NCBI GenBank assembly: GCA_039796495.1
Contig: JBDKJQ010000019.1
Location: forward strand, 1 to 8,964
Direction: 5' to 3'
Source: ARS1285 sp039796495
GTDB taxonomy: Archaea > Nanobdellota > Nanobdellia > Pacearchaeales > GW2011-AR1
DNA length: 8,964 nucleotides
Shown piece after piece: positions 1-4,387 of this stretch. The first letter of the stretch is position 1, and each line of letters begins with the position of its first letter. The notes beneath the pieces were generated by a model. The model was given only the letters and a program-made list of their open reading frames with translations. It had not been told where the DNA came from and did not search any database. The translations under genes and the position numbers were made by a program.

Positions 1-800
1 AATGCCTTCATGTCAGGATGTTTTCCGTCGTAACCATGCATCGCTTTCACTACTTTTTTATTCCAAAAATTCGGAAAAAGAAGCACACCCGTATTCGCAA
101 GAAAAATCAATTGTCCATACCGTTCATCCCATGAGAGGATCTTCCCGAATTGTAAGGGCAATTGTTTTTTTATTTCAGCAAGTTCTTCCGCCGTTCCCCA
201 GTAACGAGCCATATCTGAATCAATAAAACAATCATCAGTCAGAGGAACGCGTACTGTCTGAGTAACATTTATCATGCCGTGATCAGAAAAAATTAAATCA
301 AAGTTCATCCGGGAAATTTTCTTATCAATTTTTTTTATCGCGGCCCGTACCTCACCGCTGTCAGTGCCATACTCATGTCCGAGCTGATCAAGCTCACCAA
401 AATAAAAAAAGTCACAATTGTTGCGGGCAACATGCCTGCCAACAGCGACGTCAAACTGCCATAATCGATCCAGTGGAATATTCCCGGTTCTTAATAATTC
501 ATGTCCTTTCATCCATCGAGGAAAGTTAAACAACATATCGACAATCAGTCTACCCAGCTTCCCAAAATATTTCAAGAAAGTAAACTGTTTCAGATACTGT
601 AATGATCCCTCATTGTTTTTATAAAAATTTGCAATCACATTCGAACTTCCTTCAAACACTGTCTGCACGCCGTTCCAATGACCGACTCCCATGTCCAGTT
701 CACCATGCTGATAGTTCTCGCACAGCGATTGCAAAAATGGCGCATGTTGCAGATATGAAGGCTTGAACGCATCAATCATAATGACTTTGAGTCTTTTCAT
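1..800 (-). CDS. Alkaline-phosphatase-superfamily phosphodiesterase (type I phosphodiesterase/nucleotide pyrophosphatase-like), C-terminus cut by window edge
   Basis: Reading the minus strand from the ATG at 800 gives 266 codons with no stop before the window edge, so only the N-terminal part is present. The protein opens with a hydrophobic strand ending in Asp10 (VIMIDAF), the usual first metal ligand of the alkaline phosphatase fold. It then shows ELDQLGH (Asp138, His142), FSDHGM (Asp173, His174) and MHGYDGKHPDM (His255). This D-x3-H, D-H, H-G-Y-D series is the two-metal site of nucleotide pyrophosphatase/phosphodiesterase-like enzymes. The nucleophile is not certain; Thr47, Ser52 and Ser53 are candidates. 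There is no signal peptide or membrane segment at the start, suggesting a cytoplasmic enzyme that hydrolyses a phosphodiester or phosphomonoester. The substrate cannot be named; relatives often sit near glycan or lipid genes. A TATA-like box 21-29 bp upstream of the ATG supports this start and a leaderless mRNA. Confidence 0.85.
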   Translation of the reverse strand, partial: MKRLKVIMIDAFKPSYLQHAPFLQSLCENYQHGELDMGVGHWNGVQTVFEGSSNVIANFYKNNEGSLQYLKQFTFLKYFGKLGRLIVDMLFNFPRWMKGHELLRTGNIPLDRLWQFDVAVGRHVARNNCDFFYFGELDQLGHEYGTDSGEVRAAIKKIDKKISRMNFDLIFSDHGMINVTQTVRVPLTDDCFIDSDMARYWGTAEELAEIKKQLPLQFGKILSWDERYGQLIFLANTGVLLFPNFWNKKVVKAMHGYDGKHPDMKA

Positions 801-820
801 ACCAGAAAGAAAAGAATGAT

Positions 821-829
821 GTTTATAAG
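821..829 (-). promoter_or_regulatory. Archaeal TATA box for the phosphodiesterase gene
   Basis: On the minus strand the sequence reads CTTATAAAC, centred about 25 bp before the ATG at 800, with an A-rich stretch (GAATAA) just upstream that could act as BRE. Archaeal initiation normally falls about 25 bp downstream of the box centre, so transcription should begin at or within a base or two of the ATG. Confidence 0.65.
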
Positions 830-849
830 ATTATTCGGGAAAAGGTAAC

Positions 850-859
850 TACTTAAACA
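850..859 (+). promoter_or_regulatory. Archaeal TATA-like box for the 879-1709 gene cluster
   Basis: The box TACTTAAACA is centred about 25 bp before the ATG at 879, preceded by AAAGGTAAC as a possible BRE. With the minus-strand box at 821-829 it forms a compact back-to-back divergent promoter pair in a 78-bp gap. The predicted transcript would be leaderless. Confidence 0.55.
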
Positions 860-878
860 AAAAGGTATTCCTGTCTGA

Positions 879-1082
879 ATGAGAGGAGAATATGTTGGTT
901 TAATCCTGGGGCTGATCCTAGCAGGCATTGTCTATTCGTCGATCACGGTGTTGTGTGAGTTCGGGTCGTGCAAACCGTTTGCGTACATTCTTCCTGTTGT
1001 GTTCCCTATCGCAGGATTTTGTATCGGGAAAATGATGCATACAATCACAAAAAACCTTAAATATCCCGCAAACAAAAAGTAA
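879..1082 (+). CDS. Small two-helix membrane protein of unknown function
   Basis: This 67-residue protein has two hydrophobic segments, about residues 6-24 and 34-52. A short loop between them holds CEFGSCK with two cysteines, and the C-terminal tail is basic (KNLKYPANKK). Glycines in both helices (GLILGLILAG, AGFCIGKM) suit tight helix packing. By the positive-inside rule the lysine-rich tail would face the cytoplasm; with two spans the N-terminus would too, putting the two-cysteine loop outside. The start is supported by a TATA-like box about 25 bp upstream and no Shine-Dalgarno. Only 2 bp separate its stop from the next ATG, so it is the first gene of a probable operon. I do not recognise a family. 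Very small proteins can be spurious, but the promoter, hydrophobic pattern and tight coupling favour a real gene. Confidence 0.65.
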   Translation: MRGEYVGLILGLILAGIVYSSITVLCEFGSCKPFAYILPVVFPIAGFCIGKMMHTITKNLKYPANKK

Positions 1083-1084
1083 CT

Positions 1085-1354
1085 ATGGTCGACAAGAAAT
1101 ATGAGAAGGAAAAAGCAAAAGAAATGTTAGTATTGATCAAAGAATATACAGAATACTCCAATAAGCAGGAAATAAATAAAAAATTAAATACAATTGCCGA
1201 GGAGTTATATTACAGAAAAAGGGAAGTCTTATCTCAGGCAATGATTGATGTAGCCCTTGCTGTTCATTCATTCACGCAAGCAGCAATGTCTGGCGGCCAT
1301 TTCCAGCCGCTTGATGAATTTGTGCCTGACTTGCAGGATATAATTAAGGGCTGA
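1085..1354 (+). CDS. Hypothetical small helical protein
   Basis: This is an 89-residue soluble protein that I cannot place in a family. Residues 1-50 are highly charged (MVDKKYEKEKAKEML, then KQEINKKLN) with heptad-like hydrophobics, predicting a long helix or helical hairpin. Residues 50-70 (SQAMIDVALAVHSFTQAAMSGGH) are hydrophobic but too short and polar to be a confident membrane span. The C-terminus is acidic (LDEFVPDLQDIIKG). The ATG lies 2 bp after the stop of the membrane-protein gene and has no ribosome binding site of its own, so it is likely co-transcribed. The next gene begins 10 bp after its TGA stop. Its position after a small membrane protein leaves open a partner role, but nothing in the sequence shows a function. 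Confidence 0.65.
   Translation: MVDKKYEKEKAKEMLVLIKEYTEYSNKQEINKKLNTIAEELYYRKREVLSQAMIDVALAVHSFTQAAMSGGHFQPLDEFVPDLQDIIKG
1338..1346 (+). promoter_or_regulatory. Possible internal TATA box for the 1365 gene
   Basis: ATATAATTA inside the end of the preceding gene is centred about 23 bp before the ATG at 1365, close to the spacing of the other promoters here. It could allow separate leaderless expression of the last gene in the cluster. The surroundings are A/T-rich, so chance is a real alternative. Confidence 0.3.
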
Positions 1355-1364
1355 AAATAAATTT

Positions 1365-1709
1365 ATGAACTCAACAGGAAATCTTTTAAATGAAATAGCA
1401 AATATTAATACTTCTCAATTCTCACGAGTTAGAGTATATTTTGATGGAAAGGCTGGAAGTGGAACTGCCTGGGAGTACACTAATGGAGAGAATCCATTTG
1501 AAGTAGAAATTACTCCTGAACAAGCTCTTGTTTTATGCAGATTACAAGAAAAATTTTCTTTAGAAGGTTGTTTAACGGGTGAGGCAGATCCAGATGAATA
1601 TGAGAAAGCAGTATTAGAAACATTACCTGATATTTTAATTAACCGTTACCCTAATAGAATTGAAGTGTCAGGTAATGCTCAATGGGCATTATATGATTTT
1701 ATAAAATAA
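1365..1709 (+). CDS. Hypothetical acidic protein, 114 residues
   Basis: I do not recognise this protein. It looks like a small soluble alpha/beta fold: SRVRVYFDGKAGSGTAWEYT (about residues 20-39) suggests a beta hairpin with a Gly-rich turn, FEVEITPEQALVLCRL (45-60) a strand then a helix, and EYEKAVLETLPDILINRY (79-96) a further helix. It is net acidic, with cysteines at 58 and 69, no signal peptide and no membrane span. By hand count the gene is about 33% G+C, visibly lower than uvrA, which may indicate different ancestry or only relaxed composition. It follows the 89-residue gene by 10 bp and may also have its own TATA-like box. Its TAA is immediately followed by the complement of the convergent radical SAM stop, leaving no space for a separate terminator. 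Confidence 0.65.
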   Translation: MNSTGNLLNEIANINTSQFSRVRVYFDGKAGSGTAWEYTNGENPFEVEITPEQALVLCRLQEKFSLEGCLTGEADPDEYEKAVLETLPDILINRYPNRIEVSGNAQWALYDFIK

Positions 1710-3137
1710 CTACGTCGCCTTCCCTACACTCATCTTCGCGACAGCCATACCTGCTTTCACAAACGCATTCAACTGCTTTAAATTCCTGACTTCAAGGAAC
1801 TTTTTGACAATCATGTGCGGGCGAAAATAATATTCACGATATGCAGTCTGCTGCATTTTCAGCATCAGATCAAATTTGCTCTCGCCATATTCAAACAGCG
1901 GCTCATTAAATGCATTAAAATCTTCCCACTTCTGAGAAAATACTTTTCCATCACGCGCAATTTTTTCATATAGAGGCGATCCAGGAACGGGAGTATACAC
2001 CTGAAATTGTGCGATATTCAAATCTAATTCTTTTGCAAATTCAATAGTCTCGCGCATTTCCTTCGGCCCTTCTCCCTCATTGCCAAACATGAAAAATCCT
2101 TCAGTGATTAAGCCTGCCTGCTTTGCCCAATTCACTGCCTGCTTAATTTGCTCACGCGTCTCCCCCTTTCTCATCTTCTTCAAAATCTCCGGATTGCCCG
2201 ATTCAATGCCAAACGCAACAAGATAAAATCCTGCCTTTTTCATATGGCGCAACATTGGCAATGAAACTCGGTCAGCGCGGATGCCGTTCCCCGTCTTCAA
2301 AATAACATCATACTTTCGCTCAATAAGCAGGTTGCAGATTTCTTTCACTCTTCCTGGCATGAATGTAAAATTATCATCAATGATATTAATTTCCTTCACA
2401 CCATATTTATTAACAAGTTCACCAATTTCTGCGACAACATTTTCAGGGCTTCTGAATCGGAATTGTTTTCCCTGTGTCCGGAAATTACTGCAGAACGTGC
2501 AACTGTATGGACAGCCGCGCGAGGTCATCATCGTCGCAAAAGGATACCGTCGAACACCCGGCGTCCAATATTTGTTTAAAGGCAATAAATCGCGCGCAGG
2601 AAATGCAAGTTTGTCTAAATCCTGGATCAGCGGACGAGTCGGCGTAACTTTCACTAGACCATTTTCTTGTTCATCTCGATACGAAATTCCTAAAATATTT
2701 TTTACAGAAGTATTATCTTCTAACGCACGGGATAATTCCAGCATCGTTTCCTCTGCTTCACTAATAATACAAAAATCAAGTTCCGCACATTCTTTCAATG
2801 TTCGAATCGGCTCCATCGTCGGATGCGGGCCGCCGACAGCGATCTTTGCATGCGGCAAAACTTTTTTTGTTATCTTTGCAAGATTATACGCTTCCATAAT
2901 AGTATTCGTTGTTGCAGCCATCGCAACCAGGTCAGCACCGCTCGCAGAAATTGCCGCACGTGCCTGATCATCCTGATACCGCAATGCAGCTAAATCAAGT
3001 ACCTGAATTTCAACGCCGTTCGCCCGAAGATAGCCGGCAATATACGCCAAGCCAAGCGGAGGAAGAATCATCGTCGCCTCTTCAGAAACATAACTATATA
3101 CTTTCAGATAATTCGGCGCAATTAATAAGACTTTCAT
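1710..3137 (-). CDS. B12-binding domain/radical SAM protein (BchE-like superfamily), substrate unknown
   Basis: This 475-residue protein has two recognisable parts. Residues 1-140 form a Rossmann-like cobalamin-binding domain: MKVLLIAPNY, PPLGLAYIAGYLRANG (26-41) and AVGGPHPTMEP (100-110). Residues 195-400 are a radical SAM barrel with the CX3CX2C cluster motif at Cys209, Cys213 and Cys216 (CPYSCTFC), which binds a [4Fe-4S] cluster and S-adenosylmethionine. Later family hallmarks are FGIESGNPEILKKMRKG (309-325) and YTPVPGSPLYE (381-391). The DxHxxG cobalamin axial-ligand motif is absent, as is common in this branch, so B12 binding would be base-off without protein histidine, or lost. Family members carry out methylations, cyclisations and other radical reactions in cofactor, lipid or natural-product pathways; neighbours give no clue to the substrate. 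The ATG at 3137 is the natural start since MKVLLIAPNY is the expected first strand. Transcribed alone, convergent with 1365-1709. Confidence 0.93.
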   Translation of the reverse strand: MKVLLIAPNYLKVYSYVSEEATMILPPLGLAYIAGYLRANGVEIQVLDLAALRYQDDQARAAISASGADLVAMAATTNTIMEAYNLAKITKKVLPHAKIAVGGPHPTMEPIRTLKECAELDFCIISEAEETMLELSRALEDNTSVKNILGISYRDEQENGLVKVTPTRPLIQDLDKLAFPARDLLPLNKYWTPGVRRYPFATMMTSRGCPYSCTFCSNFRTQGKQFRFRSPENVVAEIGELVNKYGVKEINIIDDNFTFMPGRVKEICNLLIERKYDVILKTGNGIRADRVSLPMLRHMKKAGFYLVAFGIESGNPEILKKMRKGETREQIKQAVNWAKQAGLITEGFFMFGNEGEGPKEMRETIEFAKELDLNIAQFQVYTPVPGSPLYEKIARDGKVFSQKWEDFNAFNEPLFEYGESKFDLMLKMQQTAYREYYFRPHMIVKKFLEVRNLKQLNAFVKAGMAVAKMSVGKAT

Positions 3138-3171
3138 AGGACCTTCTTTATCAGGAAAGGAATAAGAACAG

Positions 3172-3180
3172 GTTTATAAG
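3172..3180 (-). promoter_or_regulatory. TATA box for the radical SAM gene, overlapping the upstream stop codon
   Basis: The minus strand reads CTTATAAAC, the same sequence as the box at 821-829. It is centred about 39 bp before the ATG at 3137, so initiation near 3150 would give a short leader of about 13 nt ending in GAAGGTCCT, which is at best a weak ribosome binding site. The box overlaps the TAA (3174-3176) of the upstream coiled-coil gene. Confidence 0.6.
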
Positions 3181-3449
3181 TATTTTGATGGAAAAGATAC
3201 CGCTTTCTCTAAATGAGCTTTCCAGCTGTTTATCAGGCTTATTTTAAAATCAGCAAGTCTTTTTTCACACTGGTCCAAGAGGATAAAATTTTCCTTGTTG
3301 ACAGAATACAAAGCTTTAACTTTGCGCACATTAAGCTCTTCTCTTTCTATCTGTTTCCCGAGCGAATTAATCTTTCTTTTGATCATTTGCTTGGCTCTTT
3401 CAAATCGAATCTCAATGTCAATATTGCTCAGCTCTTTTTTTTGTTCCAT
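3174..3449 (-). CDS. Small charged coiled-coil-like protein of unknown function
   Basis: This 91-residue protein is almost wholly helical by composition: alternating Lys/Glu-rich and Leu/Ile residues run from about 5 to 80 (RFERAKQMIKRKINSL, KQIEREELNVRKVKAL, DQCEKRLADFKISLI), suggesting a pair of antiparallel helices or a short coiled coil. It has one cysteine, in DQCEKRL, and no membrane segment. I do not recognise a family. The ATG at 3449 is preferred to the adjacent TTG at 3452 because the TATA box at 3471-3478 lies about 26 bp before it. It follows the exonuclease-like gene by about 40 bp on the same strand but appears to have its own promoter. A structural or partner role is possible but not shown. 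Low complexity makes homology searches unreliable. Confidence 0.65.
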   Translation of the reverse strand: MEQKKELSNIDIEIRFERAKQMIKRKINSLGKQIEREELNVRKVKALYSVNKENFILLDQCEKRLADFKISLINSWKAHLEKAVSFPSKYL

Positions 3450-3470
3450 CAAATAATGTATGGGGAAGGA

Positions 3471-3478
3471 TTTATAAA
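3471..3478 (-). promoter_or_regulatory. TATA box for the coiled-coil gene
   Basis: The minus strand reads TTTATAAA, preceded by an A/T-rich stretch, centred about 26 bp from the ATG at 3449. It sits in the short gap after the exonuclease-like gene stop (3491-3493) and implies a leaderless transcript starting at the ATG rather than at the TTG three bases earlier. Confidence 0.65.
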
Positions 3479-3490
3479 ATTTATTACAGA

Positions 3491-4045
3491 TTAATTCATC
3501 ATTAAATATTCCTTAAATTTCTCAGCGAGATGCGGCATCTCTTGATAAAGCCAGACATTTAATTTGATGAACTCTTCAGTTTCGTTTACAATATAATCAA
3601 TTATGTTTTTGTAGTCGTGGCGAGCGTACCATTCCGGTACTTCTGCACCTTTTCCTTTCTTGCCGGTTATATCCTTAAGCGCCGAACCTTTAAACACTCC
3701 CTTATTCATTAAAATACCGATAGCCCTCAGATCAAGGAACGGCTTAGTAAGAATATCTATGGAAGGAAGCCCGTTTATTTCCGTCCTCTTCTTTAAGAAA
3801 TTATGTTCAAAGCACAAATTATATCCAACGGCAACAAAGCTAAAGGAATAAGGGTCTAAAATTCTGCTCTTTAAAATAAATTCCTTCAGGATATCTTTTT
3901 CAGACGATTCCCATTCTTTAAGAATTATAAGCTCTCCGACAGCTTTTCCGCTGTATCGGTCTAGTTCCTGAAATTGAATAGTAATAATTTTGTCTGTCGC
4001 AGGATTCAGCCCGCTTGTTTCTATATCAAGATAGAATTGTCCCAT
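3491..4045 (-). CDS. 3'-5' exonuclease-like protein, RNase H fold (DEDD superfamily), with acidic-site variations
   Basis: This 184-residue protein begins with FYLDIETSGLNP, a clear ExoI motif (Asp7, Glu9) of DEDD 3'-5' exonucleases, which use two metal ions to hydrolyse DNA or RNA from the 3' end. The ExoII region VGYNLCFEHNFLKKR (73-87) matches the usual N-x2-F-D-x2-F-L pattern but has Glu80 where Asp is expected. FLDLRAIGIL (103-112) and GSALKDITG (120-128) fit the next helices. The ExoIII region reads DYIVNETEEFIKL (150-162): Tyr151 followed three residues on by Glu155, where Y-x3-D is normal. Two Asp-to-Glu changes could retain, reduce or retune activity. The length is that of a bare exonuclease domain with no polymerase or helicase part. 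The start at 4045 is fixed by the motif and a TATA box about 24 bp upstream. It is divergent from uvrA, so a repair role is plausible but unproven. Confidence 0.78.
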   Translation of the reverse strand: MGQFYLDIETSGLNPATDKIITIQFQELDRYSGKAVGELIILKEWESSEKDILKEFILKSRILDPYSFSFVAVGYNLCFEHNFLKKRTEINGLPSIDILTKPFLDLRAIGILMNKGVFKGSALKDITGKKGKGAEVPEWYARHDYKNIIDYIVNETEEFIKLNVWLYQEMPHLAEKFKEYLMMN

Positions 4046-4064
4046 GTCCTATGAAAGAGGTTAA

Positions 4065-4072
4065 TTTAAATA
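4065..4072 (-). promoter_or_regulatory. TATA box for the exonuclease-like gene
   Basis: The minus strand reads TATTTAAA, centred about 24 bp before the ATG at 4045, with the purine-rich GAAAGAT just upstream as a possible BRE. The transcript would be leaderless. Confidence 0.6.
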
Positions 4073-4129
4073 AATCTTTCTACCAGCTTTGCCAGAAAAG
4101 TGACCTATCGTAAAGTAAAATAACGATGT

Positions 4130-4150
4130 TTTACGAATTTACTTCGTAAA
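4130..4150. repeat. Inverted repeat 1 (8-bp perfect stem)
   Basis: TTTACGAA (4130-4137) and TTCGTAAA (4143-4150) are perfect inverted repeats around a 5-base loop, TTTAC. A further copy of the right arm, TCGTAAA, lies at 4108-4114 and could compete for the left arm. Confidence 0.75.
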
Positions 4151-4152
4151 CC

Positions 4153-4179
4153 GTCAGAAATTACTAAAAAATTTCTGAC
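4153..4179. repeat. Inverted repeat 2 (10-bp perfect stem)
   Basis: GTCAGAAATT (4153-4162) pairs perfectly with AATTTCTGAC (4170-4179) around a 7-base loop, ACTAAAA. It is the longest perfect stem in the block and begins two bases after repeat 1. No U-run follows, so it is not an intrinsic terminator. Confidence 0.8.
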
Positions 4180-4186
4180 TGGCACA

Positions 4187-4208
4187 GAAAATTCTGCAAA
4201 GAATTTTC
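4187..4208. repeat. Inverted repeat 3 (8-bp perfect stem)
   Basis: GAAAATTC (4187-4194) pairs perfectly with GAATTTTC (4201-4208) around a 6-base loop, TGCAAA. It lies 7 bases after repeat 2, keeping a nearly regular tandem spacing of stems. Confidence 0.75.
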
Positions 4209-4229
4209 CGCTGACTTGCAAAATAAAAT

Positions 4230-4260
4230 GCTCGAATGGAGCGAAAGCGACATTTCGGGC
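4230..4260 (+). repeat. Imperfect stem enclosing a GAAA-capped hairpin
   Basis: GCTCGAA (4230-4236) pairs with TTCGGGC (4254-4260) with one G-T wobble. TG (4237-4238) can pair with CA (4251-4252) past a bulged T. The enclosed loop contains GC-GAAA-GC (4241-4248), a short helix with a GNRA-type tetraloop. The wobble pair is allowed in plus-strand RNA but becomes an A-C mismatch in the complement, which favours a plus-strand transcript if it is an RNA element. Confidence 0.5.
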
Positions 4261-4387
4261 AAGCCTCTTTCTACCAAAACCTTAATAAACTTTCGATATG
4301 CTCTAGCAATTATACCGTTGACAATTGTAACACATTCAAAAGTAATGATAGTATTCTACAGTTACCCGCTAGTGAACAATCATATTC

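Larger units (their letters stand above)
4046..4387 (+). other. Gene-free, hairpin-rich intergenic region between divergent exonuclease and uvrA genes
   Basis: This 342-bp stretch has no credible gene. Its left end holds the exonuclease promoter. Bases 4107-4260 are packed with inverted repeats, entered separately. The near-direct repeat CTGACTGGCA (4175-4184) and CTGACTTGCA (4211-4220) sits after two of the stems. Bases 4264-4387 hold scattered A/T-rich patches (AATTATACC near 4309, TGATAGTAT near 4345) but no box at the expected distance from the uvrA ATG. The block may be a small RNA gene, a structured uvrA leader, or a mobile or dispersed repeat. Confidence 0.7.

Noticed and set aside
2..624. 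Plus-strand open frames at 2-226 and 418-624
   Set aside because: They lie antisense to a continuous minus-strand frame (800 down to 1) that shows ordered phosphodiesterase metal-site motifs and a correctly placed promoter.
2281..2967. Long plus-strand open frame of 228 residues, and another at 2909-3139
   Set aside because: Antisense to the radical SAM gene, whose motifs are unambiguous. The translations are Ser/Arg/Ile-rich with no recognisable domain.
3213..3851. Plus-strand open frames at 3213-3494 and 3660-3851
   Set aside because: They are shadows of the coiled-coil and exonuclease-like genes, with no promoter of the type seen elsewhere in the window.
4130..4208. Hairpins as intrinsic terminators or as a CRISPR array
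   Set aside because: They lie upstream of both flanking genes, lack U-runs, and have different stem sequences and no regular repeat-spacer pattern.
4318..4348. Bacterial-looking TTGACA with a weak TAATGA about 19 bp downstream
   Set aside because: Spacing and -10 match are poor, and every other promoter here is archaeal in layout, so this is probably chance.
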